From Pseudolabrys taiwanensis (GTDB taxonomy: Bacteria > Pseudomonadota > Alphaproteobacteria > Rhizobiales > Xanthobacteraceae), in NCBI RefSeq assembly GCF_003367395.1, contig NZ_CP031417.1:1922001-1986000 (forward strand): a stretch of 64,000 nucleotides of DNA. The letters are read 5' to 3'. Positions 16,557-25,538 of this stretch are shown piece by piece; the first letter of the stretch is position 1; the number at the start of each line of letters is the position of its first letter. The notes beneath the pieces were generated by a model. That model was not told the origin of the DNA, searched no databases, and saw only the letters and a list, made by a program, of their open reading frames with translations. Both the position numbers and the translations under genes were made by a program.

Positions 16557-17531
16557 TTACAGAGCGAGCAATCGCTCCGCATTGCCGTGCGCGATCCGCG
16601 TTCGATCGGCCTCGCTCACCGGCAGATGCCGCAAGAAGCTGCACGACTCTTCCATCGTGCAGTACGGGTAATCGACCGAGAACATGATGCGATCAACGCC
16701 GACCTCGAGCAGCAGGTTGAGGAAGGTCGGCATGAAATTGAAGCCGCCGAAGGTGTAGTGCACGTTCTCACGCAGATAGTCGGCCACGGGCCGCTGCAGC
16801 TTGGTCAGCGACGGCGGCAGGGTCTTATTCAGCCGCTGCAACATGAACGGTATGCCCTCGCCGAGATGGCCGATGGCGACCTGCAGCTCGGGGTGACGGT
16901 CGAACACGCCGCCGAGAATAAGGCGAAGCACATGCACTGCCGTCTCGATGTGCCAACCCCAGCCGCCCGCGGCGAACACGCCTGACACCGCCGGCGAGAA
17001 CCCGCCATAAGAGGCGTCGACGACCGCCTGTGGCGGCACGGTCGGATGCAGATAGATCGGCACGCCGAGCGCTTCCGCCCGCGCCAGGATCGGCGTGAAG
17101 AACGCGTCATCGAGATAGCGGCCGCGGGTATGGCCGTTGATGTTGGCGCCCTTGAAACCGAGTTTCCGCACGGCGCGCTCCAACTCGTCGGCCGCGTCGT
17201 CCGGCGATTGGATGGCCAGAGATGCGAAGCCGGCAAAGCGCGCCGGATGACGCTTGATCGCCTCGGCAAGGTAATCGTTCGTGTCGCGCGCCAAGGCGAC
17301 CGCTTCCGCCGCCTCCGCCTGCTCCACCCCGGGAGAATTGAGCGACAACACCTGCATGTCGACGCCGCCCGCATCCATTTCGGCAACGCGCTTGTCGCCG
17401 ATGTCCGAAAGCTTATCGACGAGCGCCGCCCCGCCGGGCCGCCCTGTCTTGAAGCGCTCGATCGAGACTTTCCCAGGCCCGGCCACGAACGCCGGCGTAA
17501 TAAAATGCTCTTCGATAGCGATAACACGCAT
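16557..17531 (-). CDS. Amidohydrolase 2 family protein (ACMSD / gamma-resorcylate decarboxylase-like)
   Basis: 324 aa. Metal-dependent TIM barrel. The first strand has VIAIEEHFITP, the E-x-H form of the metal motif seen in resorcylate-type decarboxylases; further metal or catalytic residues are in YLHPTVPP, AIGHLGEGIPFMLQRL, and the C-terminal SVDYPY. Length and motifs are those of the 2,6-dihydroxybenzoate/2,3-dihydroxybenzoate decarboxylase group. CGGAG precedes the ATG. The gene is directly downstream (18 bp) of a degenerate cupin gene, suggesting that it once formed a two-gene unit with it. Different from the longer amidohydrolase at 8923-10188. Confidence 0.9.
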   Translation of the reverse strand: MRVIAIEEHFITPAFVAGPGKVSIERFKTGRPGGAALVDKLSDIGDKRVAEMDAGGVDMQVLSLNSPGVEQAEAAEAVALARDTNDYLAEAIKRHPARFAGFASLAIQSPDDAADELERAVRKLGFKGANINGHTRGRYLDDAFFTPILARAEALGVPIYLHPTVPPQAVVDASYGGFSPAVSGVFAAGGWGWHIETAVHVLRLILGGVFDRHPELQVAIGHLGEGIPFMLQRLNKTLPPSLTKLQRPVADYLRENVHYTFGGFNFMPTFLNLLLEVGVDRIMFSVDYPYCTMEESCSFLRHLPVSEADRTRIAHGNAERLLAL

Positions 17532-17548
17532 GATCAGCTCCGTTCAGA

Positions 17549-17870
17549 TCAGCCTTCGGCCTTAAGGCGCCTTCCACCCGCCATGACCGGCCGGGCGTCG
17601 ATCAGAACGAAAGCGATAACACACGCTTCGCTGCCGTTGTTGATCCAGTTATGGATCGTAACCCGTTGCACGAGCACATCGCCAGCTTTTAGGTGGACCA
17701 GCGTGCCGTCCATTTCCATATCGATTTCGCCGACATGACGAGGGCGTAGTCGATCGAGCCGGTCCGATGATTGCGCGTCTGAACGCGATCACCTGCCGTC
17801 CGCGCACGAACATCCCGCCGGCGGGTCGGACTTTATCGCCCGGCCGAGAACGCGCGCGGCAATGCCAGCA
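17549..17870 (-). pseudogene. Degenerate cupin-domain gene (frameshifted, 5'-truncated)
   Basis: On the minus strand two frames together give a small cupin. Frame one reads AGDRVQTRNHRTGSIDYALVM; after a missing base in the codon following VM (about 17723) the next frame reads GEIDMEMDGTLVHLKAGDV and then LVQRVTIHNWINNGSEACVIAF, ending VLIDARPVMAGG... at a TGA at 17549-17551. The HRT..IDY..V..GEI and GDV..Q.VTIHNW motifs are those of cupins often placed beside amidohydrolases. No start or intact N-terminal part is found before the stop of the next gene at 17872, so it appears broken more than once. A sequencing error could explain one frameshift but not the missing N-terminus. Confidence 0.7.
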
Positions 17871-17871
17871 T

Positions 17872-18297
17872 CTAACGGCGAACGGGCGAGGTATAGGTCG
17901 GCAGCGGCGGCCGGAAGGGTATGACCGACCTGCCGAAGTTGCTTCCATACTGCTGCTGAACCGCGGGCATGTTCACAATGCCGATCTTGATGTCCGAGGA
18001 CTTGGCATCGACTGGCGGCAGATTGACGCTCGGATTGATCCGCTCGACCTGGCGTTGAAGCTGCTGGTTGAGGCACTTGAAACCGCGGGTATTGCCGGTC
18101 TGGACTTCTACGCAGCCTGCCGAGGGCCGATTGTCGCGCTTCTCGCCGCCGATCACGATCTCCGGCAGAACCAACGGCGGCGGCGCCGGCGCGGCCAACG
18201 GCGGGGCGGGTAACGGCGCTGCCGCAGGCGCTTGCTGCGCGCGGCCCGACAGTGGCGAAGCCGCGACGATAAGAGCGATGACGATCGATTTGCGCAT
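17872..18297 (-). CDS. Small secreted protein of unknown function
   Basis: 141 aa from the ATG at 18297. A signal peptide (hydrophobic core about residues 4-16, cleavage after GRA/QA) is followed by an Ala/Pro-rich linker (AAPLPAPPLAAPAPPP), then a small domain with two Cys (SAGCVEV and FKCLNQQLQ) that probably form a disulfide. Periplasmic or surface location is inferred. It is the last gene of the envelope cluster, 41 bp after the protease gene. I do not recognise the family. Confidence 0.7.
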   Translation of the reverse strand: MRKSIVIALIVAASPLSGRAQQAPAAAPLPAPPLAAPAPPPLVLPEIVIGGEKRDNRPSAGCVEVQTGNTRGFKCLNQQLQRQVERINPSVNLPPVDAKSSDIKIGIVNMPAVQQQYGSNFGRSVIPFRPPLPTYTSPVRR

Positions 18298-18338
18298 TGA
18301 ATCACCCGGTCTCTTTGTCACGGTCTCACATGGGGCCG

Positions 18339-19106
18339 TCAGTTCTGCAGACAACGAATGCGCGCCGATATGGACGCCGCGCGATGGGCACGCGAGCCAT
18401 TGCCGGCGATTTGCGCCCGGTCGTCCTGATCAAAACGGACGTTATGGGCATACAGAAACGATTTCACGGCGTGCGCGCCGATTGCGACGACCCGGTTCGC
18501 CGCCGTTCGACGGCTGATGACACCCTGCACCAAGCCGCGACCGTCGAGCACCGGCGCGCCGCTGGCGCCGACGGTAACGTCCGATTCAATCGCCAGCGCA
18601 TCGACGCTGCTATCGGCTCTGACAACGGCATTGGCCATGAGGCCGCTGCCGATCAATTTGCCGGGCAACGTATCGAATGCGGACGCGAAGACCAGCTCGC
18701 TGGGCGACACGGCAACGGTGCGCGGAAACACGGCGTTCAGTCCAAGCGTGCGTGGCGCCTTCACCAGGGCGAGATCCGCTTCCGGCGATTGGGCGACGAC
18801 TTTCGCTTCGACGGCCCAGCCTTCCTTTGCGACAATGACGCGCGCGCAGCGCTCGACGGCGTGCCGCGCGGTGAGCAGATAGCCGCTGCCGTTGACGAAA
18901 AACGCCGTACTCGTCGTTTCGGAACGAACGGCGTTCTCCGGGATCCGCGCGAGGCGCTGCGCCGGTCTCAGCGGCTCCTGCATTGAAGGCAGAAGGCTCT
19001 GCGCAGAAACGAATGCGGGCGGGCTCGCCAAAAAAACGGCAAACAATGCGCCACCCCAAGCGGCGATCGCCGCCCTGCCCTTGTCCCTGATTTCCGCTTC
19101 GCTCAT
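18339..19106 (-). CDS. Trypsin-like serine protease, exported
   Basis: 255 aa from the ATG at 19106. An N-terminal hydrophobic segment (about residues 16-30, WGGALFAVFLASPP) serves as signal peptide or anchor. The chymotrypsin/DegP-like catalytic triad is visible: H82 in LTARHAVE, D111 in EADLALVK, S183 in GASGAPVLD. No PDZ domain follows. Periplasmic processing of envelope proteins made by the same cluster is the likely role. An earlier ATG at 19148 would put 14 residues before the signal and is less likely. Confidence 0.85.
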   Translation of the reverse strand: MSEAEIRDKGRAAIAAWGGALFAVFLASPPAFVSAQSLLPSMQEPLRPAQRLARIPENAVRSETTSTAFFVNGSGYLLTARHAVERCARVIVAKEGWAVEAKVVAQSPEADLALVKAPRTLGLNAVFPRTVAVSPSELVFASAFDTLPGKLIGSGLMANAVVRADSSVDALAIESDVTVGASGAPVLDGRGLVQGVISRRTAANRVVAIGAHAVKSFLYAHNVRFDQDDRAQIAGNGSRAHRAASISARIRCLQN

Positions 19107-19205
19107 GGCGCTTGGCACCGTACAGGCGCGGCCTCTTGCGCAAATCATGCGCTGTGTTTCGTCACGGCGCGCTTAAAGCGCACGGCAGAGTTCGCATCTC
19201 TCTTT

Positions 19206-19718
19206 CTAGCGCGGCGTGTCGTCTTTCGCTTTGACGTTCAGAGAGAACCGCAAATTCAACGGCTGCAGCATGTCCGGCGGCGGCGGTTCGCCGACATTGC
19301 CGCGCGTCAGGATCGTGCGCAGATCCTCTGTCGCATCGCGGTCCGAAAAGGCGGCGAAGGTCACCCGGTCCATGCTCCCGTCCGGACGCACCCAAGCCCT
19401 CACCGTCAACACGGGCGGCGGACCGTCCGACGTGCCGCTGTGCGCCTTCACATAAGTGCGAAAGCGTGCCGCCACCGGCTCGTCCGCGGCGATCCATTCC
19501 TCGAACCTGTACTTCACCAGCTTGGCGAACTGCACCCATGACGGTGGTGCGCTGGCCGGATCGCGATATTGCAGCGTCTGGCCGGTTGTTGCCGAAGTGC
19601 CGACGATGCTCATCAGGGCCATCGCCAGCCAGGCATAACCGCGCGCCAAGGGACCGCGTGCGCATCGCTGTTTGCGGCCACCAGCGGCGCCGTTGGTCTT
19701 TTGCGGCTTGTTCGTCAT
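19206..19718 (-). CDS. Membrane-anchored protein with TonB C-terminal-like domain
   Basis: 170 aa from the ATG at 19718, overlapping the transglycosylase stop as ATGA. A hydrophobic segment (GYAWLAMALMSIVGTSA, about residues 28-44) is followed by a domain with TonB-C features: KYRFEEWIAADEPV, then VLTVRAWVRPDGSMDRVTFAAFSD and a C-terminal LRFSLN strand, arranged as helix-strand-strand-helix-strand. It lacks the Pro-rich spacer of true TonB. It is one of four TonB-C-like domains in this cluster. Role as an alternative energy transducer or periplasmic adaptor is inferred. Confidence 0.75.
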   Translation of the reverse strand: MTNKPQKTNGAAGGRKQRCARGPLARGYAWLAMALMSIVGTSATTGQTLQYRDPASAPPSWVQFAKLVKYRFEEWIAADEPVAARFRTYVKAHSGTSDGPPPVLTVRAWVRPDGSMDRVTFAAFSDRDATEDLRTILTRGNVGEPPPPDMLQPLNLRFSLNVKAKDDTPR

Positions 19719-20506
19719 CGCATCGGCACCTTGAGAACTGTGACGCGGAAGCTGATTTCGCTGAGCTTGCTGTTGAGCGCGGCGAGATCGGGCCCACGCC
19801 CCGCACCGCCGAGGCACCGCCCGCGGCAGCGGCCGCCGCCGCCGGATGCGACGGAACGGCCGAAGGTCGCCGTTGGTACGATGCCCGCGACTTTGAACCC
19901 GCGCGAGGTCAACCGCGCCCGCACGCGTTGGCAATAATCGACCGACAGATACGAAAACCGCGTCTCGCCATGCCCGGCGCGGTACTTCATGGCGGCCGTG
20001 CACAGATCGCCGCTCGCCAGGCGCCACGCCTGCGCCAAATACATGACGCCGAAGCGGATGTTCGTCTCCGGCACGGCAAGATCGCGCGTCGTACCGACAA
20101 AGCCGAGCATCCGCGCCGTCGACGGCAGAATCTGCATGACGCCGATCTCGCCGTCGCCACCGACCGCGGCCGGATTGAACGAACTTTCGGTATGCGCGAT
20201 CGCTTCGGCAACCTCCGGGGGCATGCCCGCCCGCGCCGCGTCACGCTCGACCATTGTCGCGATATCGGCGCGCCCGACGATCGGACCGGCGCCGACCCCG
20301 CCGACCGGCGGCGGCACCGGCAATGGCAGCGATGCATTCACCCGGGGCGGCATATCTGCGCGCACCGGTGAGACATCGGCGCTCGCCATCTGCGCGCGCG
20401 CGCCGAGCGGCGCCGCGCAGACAAATCCCAGCGCAGCAAGACCAAGCGCGAACACGCCGAGCGTGCCAAGGCACGCCCGACGGAACGCATTTGCAGTCGC
20501 CGACAT
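19715..20506 (-). CDS. Lytic transglycosylase (SLT/MltC-like domain)
   Basis: 263 aa. Signal peptide (hydrophobic core about residues 14-31, cleavage after ARA). A Pro/Val-rich linker leads to an SLT domain with catalytic E107 in AHTESSFNP and the GEIGVMQILPSTA motif; LAVPETNIRFGVMYL and YRAGHG further down belong to the same domain. It cuts peptidoglycan glycan strands, which would allow assembly of a machine spanning the cell wall. Starts 3 bp after the YbjN gene. The last 40 residues include a Gly/Arg-rich stretch and are not part of the domain. Confidence 0.9.
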   Translation of the reverse strand: MSATANAFRRACLGTLGVFALGLAALGFVCAAPLGARAQMASADVSPVRADMPPRVNASLPLPVPPPVGGVGAGPIVGRADIATMVERDAARAGMPPEVAEAIAHTESSFNPAAVGGDGEIGVMQILPSTARMLGFVGTTRDLAVPETNIRFGVMYLAQAWRLASGDLCTAAMKYRAGHGETRFSYLSVDYCQRVRARLTSRGFKVAGIVPTATFGRSVASGGGGRCRGRCLGGAGRGPDLAALNSKLSEISFRVTVLKVPMR

Positions 20507-20509
20507 TCG

Positions 20510-21076
20510 TCAGGCCGCGGCGCCCGCGGGCACCGGCGCTTCCGCGGACGGCGTCGTGTTCTCGGCCGATGCCGGGGCCGCAACGGCGTCAATCTTCGGC
20601 GCAACCTTGCTGAGCTCTTCGCGCAGCCACGGCACGAACTGCTGCAGCAGGCTGTCCCAAATTTCGACCTGGACGCGCATCTGCTGCGCCGAAACGCCGC
20701 CAGCGAAGGAGCTGTCCATGGACAGCACCAGGAAATCCTGACCGGGGATCGTCTGATCGAGGAACAGACGGCCGAAGCGGCGCGTGCAGTTCCAGCGGTT
20801 GATCAGATCGAGCGGCAGCGTGCCCTGCACGGCGAGCAAGGCGACGAACGCGACGTCCGCGAAGCGGTCGGTGGTGCCCGGAATGGCGCTGCCCGGACGA
20901 ATGTCGAAGGCGAAGCGGTTGCTGGCCGAGCGCAGAAAGCGGGCGCGGCCCTCGCCGACGGTTTCCACGCGATAACCGGCGTCCTGCAGCAGATCGCGCA
21001 GCGACTCGACGGTCATGCTCGCGAGCGTCGCGGCGGCGGCATTGGTGCCGCCCGTGGTCATTTCATTGTTCGACAT
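20510..21076 (-). CDS. YbjN domain-containing protein
   Basis: 188 aa from the ATG at 21076 (GGAAGAG upstream). No signal peptide. The YbjN fold, related to type III secretion chaperones, is recognisable in VESLRDLLQDAGYRVE, FAFDIRP, LPLDLINRWNCTRRFGRLFLDQ and the C-terminal helix region before an Ala/Pro-rich tail. Such proteins are thought to be chaperone- or regulator-like; here, in the middle of the envelope cluster, a cytoplasmic chaperone for one of the exported components is plausible, though only by inference. Confidence 0.85.
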   Translation of the reverse strand: MSNNEMTTGGTNAAAATLASMTVESLRDLLQDAGYRVETVGEGRARFLRSASNRFAFDIRPGSAIPGTTDRFADVAFVALLAVQGTLPLDLINRWNCTRRFGRLFLDQTIPGQDFLVLSMDSSFAGGVSAQQMRVQVEIWDSLLQQFVPWLREELSKVAPKIDAVAAPASAENTTPSAEAPVPAGAAA

Positions 21077-21120
21077 AACTCTTCCTTCCATGAGACGATG
21101 GCGATCCCGCAATGCGAGAG

Positions 21121-22221
21121 TTAGCGCGTGGCGGCGGCTTGCCCGTTGGTCGCGCTGAACACCTTCGACAAGCCGAGTTCGTTGACGACGGGCGGATTAC
21201 GCTCGAGCAACTGCGCGAGATAGGCGCGTTGAAGCGCTTCCGCGCGCTGCGCCCGCAGCCTCTGCACAAGCGGTTCGCGAACCTCCGACAGAGGGCGCGT
21301 TTCCGCGGCTTTGGTCTCGAGCAGCTTGATGAAATGCCAACCGTCGCTCATCTTGATCGGGGCGCTGACATTGCCGCTGGCAAGACCGACGACCTCGGCC
21401 TTGATCTCCGGCCGGATCTGATCCTCTTGCAGCCAGCCAATCTCGCCGCCCTGCTCGGCCGATTGCTTCTCGTCCGAGTACTCCTTGGCGAGCGCCACGA
21501 AATCCGGCTTGGCCGCCTTCAGCTTGGCCTGCACTTCAGCCAGCTTCTTCTGCGCGGCCGCTTCGGCGTTCTTGTCCGCCTCGGCCGGCAGCGCCACGAA
21601 GATCTGCGACAGGCGATAGCGGCGCGGTACGACAAAAGCCGTCTTGTTCGCGTCGTAGGCCTTCTGAATCTCGGCGTCGTCCGGATAGCTCTCCGGCGGC
21701 TGCGAAACCGAACGCAGATAGGTCTCAACCACCGCCTGCTCGCGAACGCGCTCGAGCTGGGCCTCGACCGCCGGGTTCTTGTCCCACTTCTTCGCAACGG
21801 CTTCCTTCAGCACGAGCTGATTGGCGAGCATCATCCGCAGCGTCCGGCTGAGCAGTGCCGGGTCCTGGGCGAGCACCGCCTGATCGCGCGGCGGCAACGC
21901 GGCCACGAATTGACGCACTTCGCCGACGGTCACATCGCGATCGCCGACCCGCGCCACGACATCGGCGGCGCCATGATCCTTTCCTGCGACGGAGGGGCCT
22001 GGCGCGGCCTTTGTCTGTGACGCGGGCGCGGCTGCCGACGGCGCATTGGGGACATGCGGCGCGGCATTCGACCTCGCTCTCTGGGATTGCTGAGCCGGCG
22101 GCTGCGTCTGGGCAAAGCTCACCGTGGACACGAGCGCCAAAGCGAGAGCGCACACCGCAACGCCGGAAAACCGAGACCGTGCCGTGTGTCGCGTCGCCTT
22201 GGCCTGCATCAAGATACTCAT
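21121..22221 (-). CDS. Periplasmic parvulin-type peptidyl-prolyl isomerase (PpiC/SurA-like)
   Basis: 366 aa. Signal peptide (hydrophobic core about residues 20-36, cleavage after SFA). After a Gln/Ala-rich linker, a SurA-N-like helical chaperone region (VAALPPRDQAVLAQDPALLSRTLRMMLANQ...) precedes a rotamase domain: RYRLSQIFVAL, DFVALAKEYSDEKQSAEQGGEIGWL and GNVSAPIKMSDGWHFIKLLE are standard parvulin blocks. Probably folds the porin or the TpsB-like barrel encoded in the cluster. The ATG at 22221 overlaps the stop of the coiled-coil gene as ATGA. Confidence 0.92.
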   Translation of the reverse strand: MSILMQAKATRHTARSRFSGVAVCALALALVSTVSFAQTQPPAQQSQRARSNAAPHVPNAPSAAAPASQTKAAPGPSVAGKDHGAADVVARVGDRDVTVGEVRQFVAALPPRDQAVLAQDPALLSRTLRMMLANQLVLKEAVAKKWDKNPAVEAQLERVREQAVVETYLRSVSQPPESYPDDAEIQKAYDANKTAFVVPRRYRLSQIFVALPAEADKNAEAAAQKKLAEVQAKLKAAKPDFVALAKEYSDEKQSAEQGGEIGWLQEDQIRPEIKAEVVGLASGNVSAPIKMSDGWHFIKLLETKAAETRPLSEVREPLVQRLRAQRAEALQRAYLAQLLERNPPVVNELGLSKVFSATNGQAAATR

Positions 22222-22817
22222 GGATCAACCCTCTGATTGAGAACCTTGTCGCCATAGTCCTGCAACAGGTTCTGGACCTTCACCCGCTGAAAGCCGATCA
22301 GCGGTTCCTTTGCGACGACCGAGTCGACGATCGTCAGATTGTCGTAGCGCTCGAGCAGGTCGCGCCCGACTTTGACGAGTTCCTTGTTCTTGACCGTGCA
22401 GGCATTCAGGCCCGCTTTGTAGGTCTTCGACTCGGTCTCGAATTTCGCCCGTTCGCTATCCTTGGTGCGCGCGACAGTGGCGGCCTCGGTATAAGCTTCT
22501 TTCCACTTCTCCAGCGTCTGGTTGCGCTCCTCGAGCCGATCGTTGAACTCGCGGACGGCCTGCCGATAATCCGCTTCGACCTTTTTGACTTGCGCCTTTG
22601 CCGCGTCGACTTCGTTCTTGAGCGCATCCCGCGCGCGCGTGACCTCGGCGAGCTGCGCCTGAACGGCCGTTCGCTGATCCTCCAGCGCGCGCACCTGGGC
22701 GGTGGCGCTCCGCAACGCGTCGCGCAAACGGTCCGTCTCGGATTGGGCCTGCGCCTTCACGGCTGGCAAAGCCACGACAGCCATGAAAGCCAGGATGATG
22801 ACACTGCGATGACGCAT
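22218..22817 (-). CDS. Periplasmic coiled-coil protein
   Basis: 199 aa from the ATG at 22817. Signal peptide (hydrophobic core about residues 5-18, cleavage after KAQA). Residues 25-135 are a long coiled coil rich in Glu, Lys, Arg and Ala (for example LRSATAQVRALEDQRTA). The C-terminal 60 residues contain a single Cys (NACTVKN) and a conserved-looking LLERYDNLTIVDSVVAKEPLIGFQRV stretch. I do not know the family name, but such proteins are often found next to porins of the same type. It sits 2 bp after the porin gene and probably interacts with it or with peptidoglycan. Confidence 0.8.
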   Translation of the reverse strand: MRHRSVIILAFMAVVALPAVKAQAQSETDRLRDALRSATAQVRALEDQRTAVQAQLAEVTRARDALKNEVDAAKAQVKKVEADYRQAVREFNDRLEERNQTLEKWKEAYTEAATVARTKDSERAKFETESKTYKAGLNACTVKNKELVKVGRDLLERYDNLTIVDSVVAKEPLIGFQRVKVQNLLQDYGDKVLNQRVDP

Positions 22818-22819
22818 GA

Positions 22820-24667
22820 TCAGAACTTCGCGTTGAGGTCGAGTTGGAACACGTCGACGGCATAAGGTGCACCGGCGATGGCGTTCGCGCTCATCCAGCG
22901 GGCGGACGCCCAGACATTCTTGGCGAGGCCGTAATTGCCGCCGACGAAGTAGCCCTTGAGGTTGGTGCCGCCGAGACCGAAGTCGCTGTCGACGAAGGCG
23001 TCGATCATCGCATCGGACTCCAGGTACTTGTACCCGACATGGGCGTTCCAATCGCCGAAGCCGGCGATCTTGGTGTTGCCGACGGTCAGGCGCGCCATCC
23101 AGCCCGAATTGCCGCCTTCGAATGCGCCGGGCGTGCTGGTGGAGATATCCGGACCGCGGTTGTTAACCGCCACGCCGTTGATCGCGTCTTTGTTGAAGGC
23201 GGTGTTCCACACGTATTCGCCATCAATCCGGATGTTGATCGGGTCGAACTGCGCAAGATCAAGACGCGCGGACAGCGTAACGGGACGGAACGCGCTGGCC
23301 AGACCGAAGTACTGCGGTTGGGCGTAGACGCCGCCACCCCAACCGGCCGGCGGAACGATATCGCGCAGCGGCATGTAGGTGTTACCCTTCTGCGCGAACG
23401 ACGGGCGATAGTGATCGGTGTCGCACGCAGTCTGGGTAGAGATGTCACACGGGCTGGAAAGCTGCCCTTGAACATTCGAGAAGTCGTAATACGCGGCACC
23501 GAAGGTCAAGCCCACATCCGGCGCGATATTCCAGTTGAAGCCGAGCTGACCGCCGAACAGATACTTGTCGGCACTGTCAAACTTGACCGCCTGGGTCGAG
23601 GCGAAATCGAGGCTTGTGTTGAAGATCGGGAACGCGCCGCCGACCACAAAGGGCGTGAACCCCGGCAGCACTTCGTAGGCCGCCTGTCCCGCGATGCCGT
23701 CGAAGCCGAGATTGGTGTTCCAGACCAGATCGGTCGGCGACCAGAACGGATTGTCGAAGCGGCCGACATTGATCGCAACCGAGTTCGGGGCGCCGGAAAT
23801 GCCAGTCAGTTTGGTCAGACCGGGATTCTTGAATGGCTCGAATTTGACGAACGCGCGGTCGAGCCAGATGGCGTATTTCGAAAAGTTGCCGCCCGATCCG
23901 CCAAGAGTCTGGTTTCCCGACGTCGGCGCACTGTCCGAACCCGTACCGATGCGCAAACCGGCGGTGAAGCCCTCGTACAGATCCGCCTCCATGCCAAGCC
24001 GCGCTCGCAGCCGGAACCGGGTGCGGTCTTGCGTCGTGTTGTAGAGCGGCGGATCCGTCTGCGTCAGAGGCGACACGTCGTAAGGCGAGCCGGTGTTGAT
24101 CGCATTGAAATCCACGATCTGACCGAGCGAATTATAACCGCCGCCCGGATACCAGATGCCTTCGTAGCGGCCGCGGATGTCGCCGGAGAAGCGGATGCGC
24201 GAGGCCCACTCGGGATACATGCCCGGCGACGCCCAGTTTTCCGCCTTGGCCTGCGCCATCACTTCCTTGCGGATATCGTCGCGCAACTGGCGCTTGACGA
24301 CCTCCGGCACATAGGTGACGCGCTTGCTTCCGGGCGGCGATGCGGCGGCGGCCGCGGCGGTCGCGGCTTTGGCGGCTTCGTCGGCTTTGACGGTCGCGTC
24401 GCGCGAGGCTTCGCGCGCGATATAGGCCTCTTCTTCGGCCTGCTTGATCAGCGCCGCGCCCTGCTCTTCCGTGAGCGTGCCTTGCGCGATCAGAAGGTTG
24501 ACGAGATTGACCGTCGTGCTCGAGGCGACCGCCTTCTTCTTCGACACGGTCGGCCGTTCGGCCTGCTTGCCGCTCCCGTCCTGCGCCACGACCGGCGCCA
24601 CCGAAACCATCAAGAGCGAGGCCGCGACGAGCGATGTTCCCAAGCGGCGCTTTTTCTTCTTCGACAT
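22820..24667 (-). CDS. Large putative outer-membrane porin (Porin_5-like)
   Basis: 615 aa from the ATG at 24667, preceded by TAAGGAA. Lys-rich N-terminus and signal peptide ending VAPVVAQ. Then a conserved periplasmic region (NLLIAQGTLTEEQGAALIKQ) followed by an Ala-rich coiled-coil (about residues 75-115), and RQLRDDIRKEVMAQAK. From about residue 150 on the sequence is an alternating beta-barrel (RIRFSGDIRGRYEG, RTRFRLRARLGMEADLYEGFTAGLRIGTG, and so on) ending in F, the usual C-terminal outer-membrane signature. The N-terminal helical part may tether the barrel to peptidoglycan or form trimers. Diffusion channel function is inferred from the family. Confidence 0.88.
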   Translation of the reverse strand: MSKKKKRRLGTSLVAASLLMVSVAPVVAQDGSGKQAERPTVSKKKAVASSTTVNLVNLLIAQGTLTEEQGAALIKQAEEEAYIAREASRDATVKADEAAKAATAAAAAASPPGSKRVTYVPEVVKRQLRDDIRKEVMAQAKAENWASPGMYPEWASRIRFSGDIRGRYEGIWYPGGGYNSLGQIVDFNAINTGSPYDVSPLTQTDPPLYNTTQDRTRFRLRARLGMEADLYEGFTAGLRIGTGSDSAPTSGNQTLGGSGGNFSKYAIWLDRAFVKFEPFKNPGLTKLTGISGAPNSVAINVGRFDNPFWSPTDLVWNTNLGFDGIAGQAAYEVLPGFTPFVVGGAFPIFNTSLDFASTQAVKFDSADKYLFGGQLGFNWNIAPDVGLTFGAAYYDFSNVQGQLSSPCDISTQTACDTDHYRPSFAQKGNTYMPLRDIVPPAGWGGGVYAQPQYFGLASAFRPVTLSARLDLAQFDPINIRIDGEYVWNTAFNKDAINGVAVNNRGPDISTSTPGAFEGGNSGWMARLTVGNTKIAGFGDWNAHVGYKYLESDAMIDAFVDSDFGLGGTNLKGYFVGGNYGLAKNVWASARWMSANAIAGAPYAVDVFQLDLNAKF

Positions 24668-24758
24668 AGATTCCTTAGCCTCGTTCTTCACTGTTACCGT
24701 TCGGGACAGCGGACTGCCCGCGTTGTTGTTCGACCTCACAGTCACCCCCGCATTTGTC

Positions 24759-25538
24759 TCAACTGGCCTGGCGCATCGTGATGCGCGTGACGATCGGCAT
24801 CGGCATGTCGGCCGGCGGCGCGCTGCCGAGCGCGTGACCAATGAGTGCCTCGCCGCGTATGACAGCGTCGATTTCAGGATTGCCGGACGAGCCGGTGAGT
24901 TGGACGCGGACGATGCGGCCGCTCTGATCGGTCCAAATGCGGACCTGCAGTTGCCCGACGCCGTTGCGCGTCTTTGGATTCGCGCGCAACGCCGCCTCGA
25001 CCTCGCGCGTCACGACGCCCGTGTAGTAGCCCCAGCGGCTGCCACCGCCGCCACCGCCGCCGAGCAGGCCGCGCCCGCCCGGCTTGCCGGCGAGGTTGAA
25101 GCTGTCGCCGGGACCCGTCGGCGCCTGGTCGAGCCCCAACGGACCCGGCGGCGGCTCGTCCGGCGGCGCATCCTTCGGCTCGTCGACCTTGGTGTCTTGC
25201 TTGACTTCCTGCTCCGTGATCGGCGGCGCCTCGACCATCTTCTGCTCTTCCGGCTGCGGCTGCTGCTCGGGCGGCGGCGGCGGCGGTGGCGGTGGCGGTG
25301 GCGGCGTCACGTTGACGACCGTGAACTCTTGCACCTTGCGCGTTGGCGGCGCGCTGTCGCCGCTGACATACAGCACGACGCCGATGCTGATCAGAAGCAC
25401 GGCACCGACGCCGGCCAGAATGGCGGCACGATGCTGCTCGAAGAAGCCGGGCTTACCGGCTCCCGCGCTCGCCTGCGCCGCCGACGCGCTGCTCGCGACA
25501 GAAGCCTGTTCCGGTGTCGCTTTGCGGCGGGCACTCAT
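24759..25538 (-). CDS. tonB: TonB energy transducer with poly-proline spacer
   Basis: 259 aa from the ATG at 25538. A single transmembrane segment (about residues 39-58) follows a short cytoplasmic N-terminus, then a run of twelve prolines (79-90, encoded by the repetitive GGCGGC/GGTGGC tract near 25271-25310) and a Pro/Glu-rich spacer. A glycine-rich hinge (GGRGLLGGGGGGGSRWG) precedes the TonB-C domain YYTGVVTREVEAAL ... LQVRIWTDQSGRIVRVQLTGSSG. Overlaps the next upstream gene as ATGA. It should couple the ExbBD proton channel to an outer-membrane partner; which partner is unknown, as no TonB-dependent receptor is nearby. Confidence 0.9.
   Translation of the reverse strand: MSARRKATPEQASVASSASAAQASAGAGKPGFFEQHRAAILAGVGAVLLISIGVVLYVSGDSAPPTRKVQEFTVVNVTPPPPPPPPPPPPEQQPQPEEQKMVEAPPITEQEVKQDTKVDEPKDAPPDEPPPGPLGLDQAPTGPGDSFNLAGKPGGRGLLGGGGGGGSRWGYYTGVVTREVEAALRANPKTRNGVGQLQVRIWTDQSGRIVRVQLTGSSGNPEIDAVIRGEALIGHALGSAPPADMPMPIVTRITMRQAS

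Noticed and set aside
22844..24781. 645-residue plus-strand frame
   Set aside because: Shadow of the porin gene; the minus strand has signal peptide, beta-barrel pattern and terminal Phe.
25271..25310. Tandem GGCGGC/GGTGGC tract as a microsatellite or CRISPR-like repeat
   Set aside because: It encodes the poly-proline spacer of TonB in frame; no spacer-repeat structure.
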